Position numbers and translations under genes: made by a program
Shown: piece after piece, positions 1 through 8,648 of the stretch
Position numbering within the stretch: the first letter of the stretch is position 1
Layout of the letters: each line of letters begins with the position of its first letter
The notes under the pieces: generated by a model
What the model saw: the letters and a program-made list of their open reading frames with translations, nothing else
Databases searched by the model: none
What the model was told of the DNA's origin: nothing
Source of the DNA: an uncultured Pseudomonadota bacterium
GTDB lineage: Bacteria; Pseudomonadota; Gammaproteobacteria; Burkholderiales; Rhodocyclaceae
NCBI GenBank assembly: GCA_946479855.1
Contig: CAMLHL010000054.1
Coordinates: forward strand, 1-20,741
Length of the DNA stretch: 20,741 nt
Direction: 5' to 3'

Positions 1-458
1 GGCAGGATTTGTATTACCGGCTGAATGTCATCGAATTGCGCATGCCGCCCTTGCGCGAGCGTCTTGAGGACATTGCCCCGCTGGTCGACACCATCCTGCG
101 CCGGGTATTCGGGGAGAACACGCCAAAATTGTCGAGTGGTGCGCTCAAGGCGCTGGAGTTCTATTCCTTCCCCGGCAACGTTCGCGAGCTCGAAAATATT
201 CTCGAACGGGCGACCGCCCTTTGCTCGGGCGAGAGCATTGAAGTCGACGATCTGCACCTCGGGCCCGAGGATATACCAGGCAACGAAGCGTCGGGGCGCG
301 GCAGCGAGACGCTGGACGAATACCTCAACCGGCTTGAGCGCCAGGCCATCCTCGAAGCCCTGCAAAAGGCCGAGGGCAACCGCACAGCGGCAGCCCGGCT
401 GCTCGGCGTGACTTTCCGCTCGATGCGTTATCGGCTCGAGCGTCTGGGTATCGAATGA
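1..458 (+). CDS. pilR: Sigma-54-dependent response regulator, PilR-type (5' partial)
   Basis: This is the 3' end of a gene that begins before the window; the reading frame is open from base 3. The visible part starts inside the AAA+ sigma-54 activation domain with the family stretch DLYYRLNVIELRMPPLRER, followed by the FPGNVRELENILERA segment that closes the ATPase domain. A linker follows, then a Fis-type helix-turn-helix in the last 30 residues (EGNRTAAARLLGVTFRSMRYRL). The RSMRYRLERLGI ending resembles PilR, which works with the PilS kinase to activate type IV pilin transcription. The receiver domain and Walker motifs lie outside the window, so another NtrC-family regulator cannot be excluded. 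The stop codon overlaps the ampD start (ATGA), indicating co-transcription. Confidence 0.8.
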   Translation, partial: QDLYYRLNVIELRMPPLRERLEDIAPLVDTILRRVFGENTPKLSSGALKALEFYSFPGNVRELENILERATALCSGESIEVDDLHLGPEDIPGNEASGRGSETLDEYLNRLERQAILEALQKAEGNRTAAARLLGVTFRSMRYRLERLGIE

Positions 459-1024
459 CACGGTGGTTGGCGGATGGCTGGCTGCAGGGGGCCGAACAGC
501 GGCCTTCGCCGAATTTTGGCGAGCGGCCGGCCGGCGAGCCGGTATCGCTGGTAGTTATCCACAACATCAGTCTACCGCCCGGCGAGTTTGGCGGTGACTG
601 GGTCGAGGATTTTTTCCTCAACCGGCTGGATGCTACGGTCCACCCCTATTTTTCCACGATTTCCGGATTGCAGGTGTCGGCCCATTTTTATCTCCGGCGT
701 AACGGTCGGCTCGTCCAGTTCGTCGGCTGCGACCGGCGGGCCTGGCATGCGGGCCAGTCCTGCTGGTGCGAGCGCGACAATTGCAACGATTACTCGGTCG
801 GTATCGAGTTGGAAGGCTCGGACGACCAACCCTACACGGCCGAGCAATATGCGGCGTTGTGGCCACTGCTGGATGCCCTGCAGAGGCGCTATCCGATTGC
901 GGCGGTCGCCGGCCACTGCCATATTGCGCCGGGACGCAAGACCGATCCCGGGCCGCATTTCGACTGGCCGGCCCTGCGTGCCCGCTACCCCGCGCTGGAT
1001 TTACCGGCCGAAATAACCTCCTAG
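455..1024 (+). CDS. ampD: 1,6-anhydro-N-acetylmuramyl-L-alanine amidase AmpD
   Basis: This is a cytoplasmic zinc amidase that cleaves the lactyl-peptide bond of anhydro-muropeptides during peptidoglycan recycling. Loss of it typically induces AmpC beta-lactamase where AmpR is present. The 189 residues match the usual AmpD length. The zinc ligands are visible as His36 (VIHNIS), His154 (AGHCHIAPG) and Asp164, with Lys162 in GRKTDPG and the conserved GIELEG glutamates at 118/120. The cysteine-rich CWCERDNCND stretch (about 103-112) is also typical of AmpD. The ATG overlaps the preceding regulator stop by four bases. The 3' end overlaps the convergent aminotransferase gene by 24 bp, so no separate terminator fits here. 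Confidence 0.93.
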   Translation: MTRWLADGWLQGAEQRPSPNFGERPAGEPVSLVVIHNISLPPGEFGGDWVEDFFLNRLDATVHPYFSTISGLQVSAHFYLRRNGRLVQFVGCDRRAWHAGQSCWCERDNCNDYSVGIELEGSDDQPYTAEQYAALWPLLDALQRRYPIAAVAGHCHIAPGRKTDPGPHFDWPALRARYPALDLPAEITS

Positions 1025-2161
1025 CCGGTCGACGGCTTCGGCCAGCCGGTCTACGCCGGTCGTGTAGGCGAATCGGATATGCCGTTCCGGCTGGTTGCTG
1101 CCGAAATCCAGGCCCGGTGTGGCGGCGACGCCGGTTTTTTCCAGCAGATCCTTGGCCAGAGAAAAGCTGTCGTCAGCCAGTGCCGAGCAATCGCAATAAA
1201 GGTAGAAGGCGCCCTCCGGACGGGCGGTGACGCGGAAGCCAATCCGCTCCAGCGCCGGAGCGAGAAAATCCCGGCGCCGACGGAACTCGGTACGCCGGTT
1301 TTCCAGTATGGCGATGGTTTCCGGTGCGAAGGCCGCCAGTGCGGCATGCTGCGCCGGTGTTGACGGGCAGAGGGTCAGGTTCTGCGCCAGCTTTTCGATA
1401 TCGCGAAGATAAGGCTCCGGAACGACCATCCAGCCTAGGCGCCAGCCGGTCATTTGAAAGTACTTGGAGAAGCTGTTGATGATCCAGAGATCGTCGCCGG
1501 CGGCACAGGCCGTCGGGGCATCAATCTCGTAAGTCAGTCCGTGGTAAATCTCGTCGACCAGGAAATGGCCGTTGTTGGCGCGGCAGACCTCGGCCAGCGC
1601 TTCGATTTGAGCCCGCGTCAGCAGCGTGCCGGTCGGGTTGGCCGGCGAGGCGACGAGCAGGCCGGCGGTGGTCGGCTTCCAGTGCTGGCGCAGCAGTGCC
1701 GGCGTCGGCTGGAAGTTGGTCGCCGGGCCGACCGACAGGGCCTGCGGTCGACCTTCGTAGGTGCGCAAAATGTGGCGGTTGCAGGGGTAGCCAGGATCGG
1801 TCAGCAGCCATTCGCTGCCCGGTTCGGCCAGGCAGGCAAAGGCCAGGTTCAGGGCACCCGAGGCGCCGTTGGTGACGGCGATGCGGCTGGCCGGCACGGC
1901 AACGCCATAGCGGGAGCGGTAGAAGTCACTGATCGCCTGACGCAGTTCCGGCAGGCCGAGCGCCTGGGTATAGAGCGTTTTTGCCTTTTTTATAGCGTCG
2001 ACCGCTGCATTGGCGATCGGCTCGGGCGTCGGAAAGTCCGGCTCGCCGACTTCCATGTGGATGATGTCGCGGCCCTCGGCTTCGAGTTGCCGGGCGCGCG
2101 TCAGCAGTTCGACGACGTGGAAGGGTTCGATATCGGCGAGGCGGCTGGCAGGACGATACAT
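1001..2161 (-). CDS. Pyridoxal-phosphate-dependent aminotransferase, class I/II
   Basis: This is a fold-type I PLP aminotransferase of 386 residues. The PLP lysine is K233 in NSFSKYFQMTGWRLGW; the cofactor ring contacts N175 (SPANPTG) and D203 (VDEIYHG) are present, and a C-terminal arginine in RHIRFAY should bind the substrate carboxylate. The N-terminal EVGEPDFPTP motif is typical of the AspC/alanine-type subgroup. The substrate cannot be assigned from sequence, although pyruvate, oxaloacetate or 2-oxoglutarate are likely partners. The ATG at 2161 is chosen over an in-frame TTG four codons upstream because GGAGAA sits about 5 nt before the ATG. The ribosome-binding site directly follows the T-tract of the pckG terminator, so its promoter is unclear. 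The 3' end overlaps ampD convergently. Confidence 0.9.
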   Translation of the reverse strand: MYRPASRLADIEPFHVVELLTRARQLEAEGRDIIHMEVGEPDFPTPEPIANAAVDAIKKAKTLYTQALGLPELRQAISDFYRSRYGVAVPASRIAVTNGASGALNLAFACLAEPGSEWLLTDPGYPCNRHILRTYEGRPQALSVGPATNFQPTPALLRQHWKPTTAGLLVASPANPTGTLLTRAQIEALAEVCRANNGHFLVDEIYHGLTYEIDAPTACAAGDDLWIINSFSKYFQMTGWRLGWMVVPEPYLRDIEKLAQNLTLCPSTPAQHAALAAFAPETIAILENRRTEFRRRRDFLAPALERIGFRVTARPEGAFYLYCDCSALADDSFSLAKDLLEKTGVAATPGLDFGSNQPERHIRFAYTTGVDRLAEAVDRLGGYFGR

Positions 2162-2171
2162 GTGGTTCTCC

Positions 2172-2201
2172 AAAAAAAACGGCCACCCGCGGGTGGCCGT
2201 T
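2172..2201 (-). terminator. Rho-independent terminator of pckG
   Basis: A 10-bp perfect stem (2178-2187 with 2192-2201) closes a CGCG loop. Read on the minus strand it is followed by eight T residues (2172-2179). It begins about 20 bp after the pckG stop. The T-tract ends one base before the Shine-Dalgarno region of the aminotransferase gene, so terminator and translation start are almost superimposed. Confidence 0.9.
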
Positions 2202-2221
2202 CATCATAGCGGAAGCGTTAA

Positions 2222-4066
2222 TCAGGCGGCGTCCTTGAACAGCGCCATTTCGAACAGTTCGCGCTTCAGCGTGAATTCGCGCGGCAGCTTTTCGCCCATC
2301 TTGTCAAACCACTCCTTGTGGCCGGCCAGTTCGGCCTTCCAGGCGTCGGCATCGATATTGGTCAGGCCTTCGAATTCAACCTTGCTGATGTCGAGACCGG
2401 TCCAGTCGATGTCCTCGAATTGCGGCATCCAGCCCAGTGCGGTTTCCTTGGCGGCAACCTTGCCCTTGCAGCGCTGAACGATCCACTTCAGGACACGCAT
2501 GTTGTCGCCGAAGCCCGGCCACATGAATTCGCCCTTTTCGTTCATGCGGAACCAGTTCACGCAGAAGATCTTCGGGGCGGCGTCGACGGTCTTGCCCATC
2601 TTCAGCCAATGGTTGAAGTAGTCGCCCATGTGATAGCCGCAGAACGGCAGCATGGCAAACGGGTCACGGCGGACCACGCCCTGCTGGCCGAAGGCGGCAG
2701 CCGTGGTTTCGGAGCCGAGGGTGGCAGCCATGTAGACGCCGTAGTTCCAGTTGAAGGCTTCGTACACCAGCGGCACGGTGGTGGCGCGACGGCCGCCGAA
2801 GATGAAGGCGGAAATCGGCACGCCGGCGGGATCTTCCCAGGCGCTGTCGACCGACGGGCACTGGTTGGCCGGGGCGGTGAAGCGGGAGTTGGCGTGGGCG
2901 GCCTTCTTGCCGGCCTTGCCGTCTTCCGGCGTCCAGTCATTGCCCTGCCAGTCGATCAGGTGCGCCGGGGCTTCCTTGGTCAGGCCTTCCCACCAGACAT
3001 CGCCGTCATCGGTCAGCGCAACGTTGGTGAAAATGATGTTTTCCTTCAACGTGGCCAGCGCGTTGAAATTGGTTTTTTCCGAGGTGCCCGGGGCGACGCC
3101 GAAGAAACCGGCTTCCGGGTTGATGGCGTAGAAGCGGGTGACGCCGTCCTTGTCGACGCGCGGCTTGATCCAGGCGATGTCGTCGCCGATGGTGGTGATC
3201 TTCCAGCCGTCGAGGGTCTTCGGCGGAATCAGCATGGCGAAATTGGTCTTGCCGCACGCCGACGGGAAGGCGGCGGCGACGTAGCTCTTTTCACCTTCCG
3301 GCGATTCGACGCCGAGGATCAGCATGTGTTCGGCCAGCCAGCCCTGATCGCGCGCCATGTTGGAAGCGATGCGCAGCGCGAAGCATTTCTTGCCGAGCAG
3401 TGCGTTGCCGCCATAGCCCGAACCGTAGGACCAGATCTCGCGGGTTTCCGGGTAATGCACGATGTACTTGACGGTCGGGTTGCACGGCCACTTGGCATCC
3501 TGCTGGCCCGGCTCGAGCGGGGCGCCGACGGTATGCACGCAGGGGACGAATTCACCGTCGCTGCCGAGCACGTCGAAGACGGCCTTGCCCATGCGGGTCA
3601 TCGTCTTCATGTTGACGACGACGTAGGCGGAGTCGGTGATCTCGAAGCCGATGTGGGCGATCGGCGAACCGAGCGGACCCATCGAGAAGGGGATCACGTA
3701 CATCGTGCGACCCTTCATGCAGCCCTTGAACAGGCCGTTGAGGGTCTCGCGCATGACGGCGGGCTCTTCCCAGTTGTTGGTCGGGCCGGCGTCTTCCTTC
3801 TTTTCGGAGCAGATATAGGTGCGGTCTTCGACGCGGGCAACGTCGGAAGGGTCGGAGAAGGCGAGATAGGAATTCGGGCGCTTGGCTTCGTTGAGCTTGA
3901 TCAGGGTGCCGGCCTCTACCATTTCGGCACACAGGCGGTCATACTCTTCCTGCGACCCGTCGGCCCAGTGAATACGATCAGGCTGGGTCAGGGCGGCGAT
4001 TTCGGCGACCCATTTCTTCAGGCCTTCATGTTTGACGTAGTCAGGCGCGTTCAGCGGTGCGGTCAT
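2222..4066 (-). CDS. pckG: Phosphoenolpyruvate carboxykinase (GTP)
   Basis: This enzyme converts oxaloacetate plus GTP to PEP, CO2 and GDP, the committing step of gluconeogenesis from C4 acids; in some bacteria it also runs in reverse. The 614 residues are full length for the GTP-type family. The nucleotide P-loop is [13 protein letters not shown] (about 268-279), with the reactive active-site cysteine at 271. The metal and catalytic regions are GKKCF (Lys226/227), His247 and GDDIAW (Asp295-296), and the second nucleotide motif is [11 protein letters not shown] (about 323-333). The FIFGGRR segment is also family-typical. The ATG at 4066 has only a weak GAGAG-like ribosome site upstream. It is divergent from maeB and ends in a strong terminator. 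Confidence 0.97.
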   Translation of the reverse strand: MTAPLNAPDYVKHEGLKKWVAEIAALTQPDRIHWADGSQEEYDRLCAEMVEAGTLIKLNEAKRPNSYLAFSDPSDVARVEDRTYICSEKKEDAGPTNNWEEPAVMRETLNGLFKGCMKGRTMYVIPFSMGPLGSPIAHIGFEITDSAYVVVNMKTMTRMGKAVFDVLGSDGEFVPCVHTVGAPLEPGQQDAKWPCNPTVKYIVHYPETREIWSYGSGYGGNALLGKKCFALRIASNMARDQGWLAEHMLILGVESPEGEKSYVAAAFPSACGKTNFAMLIPPKTLDGWKITTIGDDIAWIKPRVDKDGVTRFYAINPEAGFFGVAPGTSEKTNFNALATLKENIIFTNVALTDDGDVWWEGLTKEAPAHLIDWQGNDWTPEDGKAGKKAAHANSRFTAPANQCPSVDSAWEDPAGVPISAFIFGGRRATTVPLVYEAFNWNYGVYMAATLGSETTAAAFGQQGVVRRDPFAMLPFCGYHMGDYFNHWLKMGKTVDAAPKIFCVNWFRMNEKGEFMWPGFGDNMRVLKWIVQRCKGKVAAKETALGWMPQFEDIDWTGLDISKVEFEGLTNIDADAWKAELAGHKEWFDKMGEKLPREFTLKRELFEMALFKDAA

Positions 4067-4311
4067 GGCGATTTGTCTCTCTCTAATTGACTGAAATAGC
4101 TAGGTTTCACGCCAGTCGCCGGGAGCTGCCACCAAGACTTCGAGCGGCGCGGGGCCGTCGGCTGGGAAGCGCATAATTATGCAGCAAATCAGGGTAAACA
4201 TCTACTTGACTTTGTCGGCTAAGTGATTTCCGGGGGTGGCGGCAGCGCTTGTGCGTGTTATCATCTTCCGCGATTCGAGATGGCGTTTCACAATACAAAA
4301 TGGAGGCAGAC
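4067..4311. promoter_or_regulatory. Divergent pckG / maeB control region
   Basis: This 245-bp gene-free region must carry the promoters of both pckG (leftward) and maeB (rightward). It holds a perfect 12-bp palindrome, GCATAATTATGC, at 4171-4182, inside a short AT-rich island in otherwise GC-rich sequence. A TTGACT hexamer lies at 4206-4211 on the plus strand. I could not find a well-spaced -35/-10 pair on either strand, so promoter positions are not assigned. The palindrome could be a shared operator or a leftward -10 region. Confidence 0.5.
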
Positions 4312-6591
4312 ATGGATCCCCGCCAATTGCGCGAAGCAGCACTCTACTATCACCGCCAGCCCAAGCCGGGCAAGATCGCGGTGACCCCGATCAAGCAGCT
4401 GACCAACCAGTACGATCTGTCGATGGCTTATTCACCTGGCGTCGCCTACGCCTGCGAGGAAATCGTTGCCGATCCGAGCGAGGCCAGTACGCTGACCTCG
4501 CGCGCCAATCTGGTCGGCGTCATCACCAACGGCACCGCCGTGCTCGGTCTCGGGCCGATCGGCCCGCTGGCCGCCAAGCCGGTCATGGAAGGCAAGGGCG
4601 TGCTGTTCAAGAAGTTCGCCAATATCGATGTTTTCGACCTCGAAATCGACGAGCGCGACCCGGACAAGCTGATCGACACCATCGCCTCGCTCGAGCCGAC
4701 CTTCGGCGGCATCAACCTGGAAGACATCAAGGCGCCCGAGTGCTTCTACATCGAGAAGAAGCTGCGCGAGCGGATGAAGATTCCTGTTTTCCACGACGAC
4801 CAGCATGGCACGGCGATCGTCGTCGGTGCGGCCATCCTGAATGGACTGCATCTGGTCGGCAAGGATTTGGCCAAGGTCAAGATCGTCACCTCCGGCGCTG
4901 GTGCGGCAGCCCTGGCCTGTCTCGACCTGCTGGTCATGCTTGGGGCGCCGGTTGAAAATATCTGGGTCACCGACATCAAGGGCGTCGTTTATGAAGGCCG
5001 GATCGAGGAAATGGACGAGATCAAGGCGCGCTACGCCAAGGTCACCGAGGCCCGGAAGCTGGGCGAGATCATCGACGACGCCGACGTTTTCCTCGGCCTC
5101 TCGGCCGGCGGCGTGCTGAAGCCGGAAATGGTCGCCAAGATGGCCGCCAACCCGCTGATCATGGCCCTGGCCAATCCGACGCCGGAAATTACCCCGGAGC
5201 AGGTCAAGAGCGTCCGCAATGACGCCATTATCTGTACCGGTCGTTCCGATTATCCGAATCAGGTCAACAACGTTCTCTGTTTCCCCTTCATTTTCCGCGG
5301 CGCCCTCGATGTGGGGGCGACGACGATTACCGAGGAAATGAAGATGGCGGCGGTCAAAGCGATCGCCGAGCTGGCCCGCGCCGAGCAGTCGGAAGTCGCA
5401 GCACGTGCCTATGGCGAGAAGGTGGCCAGCTTTGGCCCCGAATATCTGATCCCGAATCCTTTCGATCCGCGCCTGATTGTCAAGATCGCCCCGGCCGTGG
5501 CCCGGGCCGGCATGGATTCCGGCGTTGCGACCCGCCCGATCAAGGACTGGGATGCCTATATCCAGGGCCTCAACGAATTCGTCTACCACTCCGGCATGAT
5601 CATGAAGCCGGTCTTCTCGCAGGCCAAGCTGGCGCCGAAGCGCATTGTCTTTGCCGAAGGCGAGGATGAGCGCATCCTGCGCGCAGTCCAGGTCGTGCGC
5701 GACGAAGGTATCGCCCGTCCGATCCTGATCGGTCGGCCTGGCGAGATCAACCGCCAGATCGAAGCAGCCGGCCTGCGTATTCGTGAGGGCGAGGATTTCG
5801 AAATCATCCACGCCGAAAACTGCGAGTTTTTCGACCAGCACTTCGAAGAGTTCTGCACGACCTATCATCGCCTGATGGAACGCAAGGGCGTCTCACGCGA
5901 CTACGCCCGCCGGGAAGTGCGCCGGCGCGCTACGCTGTACGGTGCGCTGATGGTCCATCTCGGGCATGCCGACGGCCTGATCTGCGGTACCTTCGGGCGC
6001 CATGAAACGCACCGCGAGTACGTGCAGAGCGTGATCGGAACCCAGGCTGGCCTGGATCGATATTACGCGATGAATCTGCTGATGCTGCCGGGACGCACGG
6101 TGTTCATCGGCGATACCTACGTCAATTACAACCCGACGGCGGAGCAGTTGAGCGACATGGTTCTGCTCGCGGCCGAGGAAATCCGTAATTTCGGCATTCA
6201 ACCCAAAGTGGCGCTCCTTTCACACTCGACCTTTGGCACCGAAGACACGCCGACTTCGCTCAAGATGCGCGAGGTCCTGCATCATCTGAGCAAGCGTGCG
6301 CCGGAACTTGAAGTCGAGGGCGAAATGCATGGTGATGCGGCGCTCGACGAACGTATCCGTCAGGCTGCTTTCCCGAATTCCCGTCTGAAAGGTCAGGCTA
6401 ACCTGCTGATCATGCCGACGCTGGATGCGGCCAATATCTCGTTCAACCTTCTCAAGGTGGCGGCCGGCGACAATCTGACCATCGGACCGATCTTGCTGGG
6501 AGCCGCCAAGCCGGTCAATATCCTGACGCCGACGGCAACGGTTCGCCGCATCGTCAACATGACGGCGCTGACCGTGGTCGATGCTGCCTAA
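4312..6591 (+). CDS. maeB: NADP-dependent malic enzyme with C-terminal phosphotransacetylase-like domain (MaeB)
   Basis: This enzyme oxidatively decarboxylates malate to pyruvate, making NADPH. The 759-residue protein has the MaeB two-part build. The malic enzyme half (about 1-425) has the catalytic tyrosine at Tyr40 (MAYSPGVAY), the general-base lysine at Lys95 (MEGKGVLF), metal ligands in LEDIKAPE and FHDDQHGTA (about 137-163) and a Rossmann GAGAAA (195-200). The C-terminal half (about 440-755, from [13 protein letters not shown]) is a phosphate-acetyl/butyryltransferase-like domain, which in E. coli MaeB is not catalytic but mediates acetyl-CoA inhibition. The start at 4312 is supported by GGAGG five bases upstream; an in-frame ATG further upstream has no such site. 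It is divergent from pckG, which makes a malate/oxaloacetate-to-C3 control point. Confidence 0.96.
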   Translation: MDPRQLREAALYYHRQPKPGKIAVTPIKQLTNQYDLSMAYSPGVAYACEEIVADPSEASTLTSRANLVGVITNGTAVLGLGPIGPLAAKPVMEGKGVLFKKFANIDVFDLEIDERDPDKLIDTIASLEPTFGGINLEDIKAPECFYIEKKLRERMKIPVFHDDQHGTAIVVGAAILNGLHLVGKDLAKVKIVTSGAGAAALACLDLLVMLGAPVENIWVTDIKGVVYEGRIEEMDEIKARYAKVTEARKLGEIIDDADVFLGLSAGGVLKPEMVAKMAANPLIMALANPTPEITPEQVKSVRNDAIICTGRSDYPNQVNNVLCFPFIFRGALDVGATTITEEMKMAAVKAIAELARAEQSEVAARAYGEKVASFGPEYLIPNPFDPRLIVKIAPAVARAGMDSGVATRPIKDWDAYIQGLNEFVYHSGMIMKPVFSQAKLAPKRIVFAEGEDERILRAVQVVRDEGIARPILIGRPGEINRQIEAAGLRIREGEDFEIIHAENCEFFDQHFEEFCTTYHRLMERKGVSRDYARREVRRRATLYGALMVHLGHADGLICGTFGRHETHREYVQSVIGTQAGLDRYYAMNLLMLPGRTVFIGDTYVNYNPTAEQLSDMVLLAAEEIRNFGIQPKVALLSHSTFGTEDTPTSLKMREVLHHLSKRAPELEVEGEMHGDAALDERIRQAAFPNSRLKGQANLLIMPTLDAANISFNLLKVAAGDNLTIGPILLGAAKPVNILTPTATVRRIVNMTALTVVDAA

Positions 6592-6642
6592 GTAGTTGCT
6601 TTAATTTGCTTTTCTATCTACCTATTTTTATTGAAATTTACT

Positions 6643-6690
6643 CACCTCCTGCTAAACTGGGATAGAATTCCCGCAAGTTGGCAGGAGGTG
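6643..6690 (+). promoter_or_regulatory. Leader hairpin sequestering the ribosome-binding site of the PBP7-like gene
   Basis: CACCTCCTGC at 6643-6652 is the exact reverse complement of GCAGGAGGTG at 6681-6690. The latter contains the near-perfect Shine-Dalgarno AGGAGGTG of the gene starting at 6695. Between the arms, AACT (6655-6658) can pair with AGTT (6676-6679), and GGGA (6659-6662) with TCCC (6669-6672), leaving a six-base loop. The result is one long, nearly continuous hairpin of about 18 pairs. No T-tract follows on either strand, so it does not look like a terminator. The fold is read directly from the sequence; a role in translational control is inferred. Confidence 0.7.
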
Positions 6691-6694
6691 GTAA

Positions 6695-7750
6695 ATGAAG
6701 CAAAAATTGAAGGCGGCGCTGCTCGTCGGTGTCTTGCTGGGTGTTGGTATCAATGCGCCGCTGTCGGTGGCCGCGGTGAAAAATACCGAGCAAGATGCAG
6801 GCAAAAAGAGCGTTGCAAAAGCGGCGGACAAGCACAGCGCAAAATCCCCGAGCAAATCAGCAGGCAAAACCCAGTCTTCCAGAAAAGTAGCCAGGGCGGC
6901 TTCGGCAAAACATGCGCATGCGACGGCCGAGCCCGTCCGCAAACATATCCGTCGCGCTTCGATGACCGATATCGACCCCAGGCGTCTGGCGCTTTTCTCG
7001 GCCTCAGCCTTGGTCATCGACCAGAACACCGGGCAGGCCATGATCGAGAAACAGCCTGATCTGGTGGTGCCGATCGCCTCGATTTCCAAGTTGATGACGG
7101 CCATGGTGGTTCTCGATGCCAAGCTCGATCTGCAGGAGGTCATCAGCATCGGTGACGAGGATGTCGATAGTCTGAAGGGAACGCGTTCCCGTTTGCCGGT
7201 GGGGACGACGATGACCCGCGAAACGGCCATGCTGCTGGCCTTGATGTCGTCGGAAAACCGTGCGGCACATTCCTTGGGGCGACATTACCCCGGAGGTCTG
7301 GGGGCTTTTGTCCAGGCCATGAACAAAAAGGCGCAGGCGCTCGGCATGTATAACTCCAGTTTCGAGGAGCCGACCGGGTTGTCCAGCAACAATGTGTCGA
7401 CGGCCCATGATCTGGCACGCATGGTGGCTGCCGCCGCGCGTTATCCAGAAATTCGCCAGTTCTCGACGACGGCCGAGGCGCGGGTGGAGTTGAAGGGCAA
7501 TATCCGCGACTTCCACAACACCAATGCGCTGGTACGCAGCGATAATTGGGAAATCGGTGTTTCGAAGACCGGCTATATCTCCGAAGCCGGCCGTTGCCTG
7601 GTCATGCAGGCGCGGGTGGCCGACAAGCCGGTGGTCATCGTGCTGCTCGATTCGAATGGCAAGATGACCCGGGTTGGCGATGCCAATCGGATCAAGCGCT
7701 GGATGGAAAGTGCTGGTCTGGGCAATGCACTGGCACGGGGGCCGGCCTGA
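6695..7750 (+). CDS. pbpG: D-alanyl-D-alanine endopeptidase, PBP7-like (serine peptidase S11)
   Basis: This is a low-molecular-mass penicillin-binding protein expected to cut D-Ala-meso-DAP cross-links in periplasmic peptidoglycan. The catalytic motifs are complete: SxxK at Ser129-Lys132 (ASISKLM), SxN at Ser186-Asn188 (SSEN) and KTG at 291-293 (VSKTGYISEAG). Residues 1-27 form a signal peptide (short basic start, hydrophobic core, cleavage near VAA). Residues 28-90 are a Lys/Ala/Ser-rich low-complexity linker, longer than in E. coli PBP7, that could contact anionic wall polymers. The ATG at 6695 follows AGGAGGTG by four bases, but that site is buried in an inverted repeat. PBP7 versus DacA-type carboxypeptidase is judged from overall resemblance and the absence of an obvious C-terminal amphipathic anchor. 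Confidence 0.87.
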   Translation: MKQKLKAALLVGVLLGVGINAPLSVAAVKNTEQDAGKKSVAKAADKHSAKSPSKSAGKTQSSRKVARAASAKHAHATAEPVRKHIRRASMTDIDPRRLALFSASALVIDQNTGQAMIEKQPDLVVPIASISKLMTAMVVLDAKLDLQEVISIGDEDVDSLKGTRSRLPVGTTMTRETAMLLALMSSENRAAHSLGRHYPGGLGAFVQAMNKKAQALGMYNSSFEEPTGLSSNNVSTAHDLARMVAAAARYPEIRQFSTTAEARVELKGNIRDFHNTNALVRSDNWEIGVSKTGYISEAGRCLVMQARVADKPVVIVLLDSNGKMTRVGDANRIKRWMESAGLGNALARGPA

Positions 7751-7768
7751 GCGCCGGGGTGTTTCTCA

Positions 7769-7799
7769 AAAGGCCGCTGCGAGCGGCCTTTATTTTTTG
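7769..7799. terminator. Bidirectional rho-independent terminator between pbpG and the IclR gene
   Basis: A 10-bp stem (7769-7778 with 7782-7791, core AGGCCGCT/AGCGGCCT) has a GCG loop. On the plus strand it is followed by ATTTTTT (7792-7798) and should stop pbpG transcription. On the minus strand a shorter TTTT run follows the stem. The right arm contains the stop codon of the convergent IclR-type gene, so the hairpin serves both genes. Confidence 0.85.
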
Positions 7800-8578
7800 G
7801 GTCCGAGATAGCCGAGCGCTCTCGAAACGCCATCGGCCGACTGTTTGACCTGCTGGGCCCAGTCCGGATCGTGGCGATCGGCGGGGGCGGATACCGACAG
7901 GGCGGCGATGACATTGCCTTCGTCGTCGTGGATCGGCGCCGCGACGCACTTGAGGCCGATTTCGGCTTCTTCGTCGTCGTAGGCAATACCGTGCCGCCGA
8001 ACCTTGTCGAGTTCCTTTTCCAGGGCTGCCAGGGTGGTCAGCGAATGGGGCGTCTTGCCGGGCAGGCCGGTGCGCTGGGCATAGTCGCGGACTTTCTGCG
8101 GGCCCTCGGCGGCCAGAAAGAGCTTGCCGAGCGAAGTCAGGTGCAGCGGCGCGCGACCACCGACCAGATAGACGACGCGAACCAGGGCGCGGCCGGACGA
8201 GGTGCGCTCGAGATAGACGATCTCGTCGTCGTGGCGGGCGCCGAGGTTGATCGCCTCGCCGATTTTTTCGTGCAGCTCCTGCATGTAGGGCAGGGCAACT
8301 TCGCGCACGCTGATCCGCGATTTAACGATGCTGCCGAGCTCCAGCAAACGAATGCCTAGGCGGTAGGTGCCGGCGTCCTGCCGTTCGACGAAACGGGCGG
8401 CACTCATCGCGGCCAGGATGCGGTGAGCAGTAGACGGGTGGAGTTCAGTAGCCTGGGCCAGTTGCTTCAGGCTTGCCGCATCGGGCGATGCGGCAAGGGC
8501 GTCGAGCAAGGACATCATGCGCTCGATAACCTGGATGGAGCCGGGGGTTTTGGCCGGGCCGCTGGCAACTTCGGACAA
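7790..8578 (-). CDS. IclR-family transcriptional regulator
   Basis: This is a 262-residue DNA-binding regulator with the IclR layout. A winged helix-turn-helix spans about residues 15-75 (LKQLAQATELHPSTAHRILAAM), and a C-terminal effector domain spans about 85-260 (ALPYMQELHEKIGEAINLG, LTSLGKLFLA, GIAYDDEEAEIGLKCVAAPI, ALSVSAPADR). Family members bind small carboxylates and other metabolites. The start is a TTG at 8578, supported by AAAGGAA with a five-base spacer; the next in-frame ATGs (residues 21-22) would delete the start of the helix-turn-helix domain. It is transcribed divergently from the lactate operon and separated from it by only 70 bp, so it is the obvious candidate regulator of that operon and of itself. 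The effector is unknown. Confidence 0.92.
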   Translation of the reverse strand: MSEVASGPAKTPGSIQVIERMMSLLDALAASPDAASLKQLAQATELHPSTAHRILAAMSAARFVERQDAGTYRLGIRLLELGSIVKSRISVREVALPYMQELHEKIGEAINLGARHDDEIVYLERTSSGRALVRVVYLVGGRAPLHLTSLGKLFLAAEGPQKVRDYAQRTGLPGKTPHSLTTLAALEKELDKVRRHGIAYDDEEAEIGLKCVAAPIHDDEGNVIAALSVSAPADRHDPDWAQQVKQSADGVSRALGYLGPKK

Positions 8579-8648
8579 CTGGATTCCTTTATGGGTGTGG
8601 TTTGAGTAGCATTAGCCACTTCGTTTTCTTGTGCGGCGCAATATTAGC
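8579..8648. promoter_or_regulatory. Divergent control region, IclR gene / lut operon, with interrupted palindrome
   Basis: This 70-bp gap must hold promoters for both directions. GTGG at 8597-8600 and CCAC at 8616-8619 form the arms of an interrupted palindrome with 15 bp between them. One further symmetric base pair is present inside each arm. It lies mid-gap, where an IclR-type dimer would be expected to act, but the symmetry is short. No canonical Shine-Dalgarno precedes the lutA ATG. Promoter hexamers are not convincing. Confidence 0.35.

Noticed and set aside
2162..2173. TTG start four codons upstream for the aminotransferase
   Set aside because: It would place the start codon before the GGAGAA ribosome site and directly on the terminator T-tract; the ATG at 2161 is correctly spaced from GGAGAA.
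2318..4090. 590-codon plus-strand reading frame opposite pckG
   Set aside because: It lies fully antisense to a clear, motif-complete pckG. Its Gly/Val/Ala/Asp/His-rich translation is typical of antisense frames in GC-rich genes and shows no domain.
4432..5868. 478-codon minus-strand frame opposite maeB
   Set aside because: It is a low-complexity antisense shadow; maeB on the plus strand has all catalytic motifs.
6643..6690. Hairpin read as a maeB terminator
   Set aside because: No T-tract follows it on either strand, and its right arm is the ribosome-binding site of the next gene, so a leader structure fits better.
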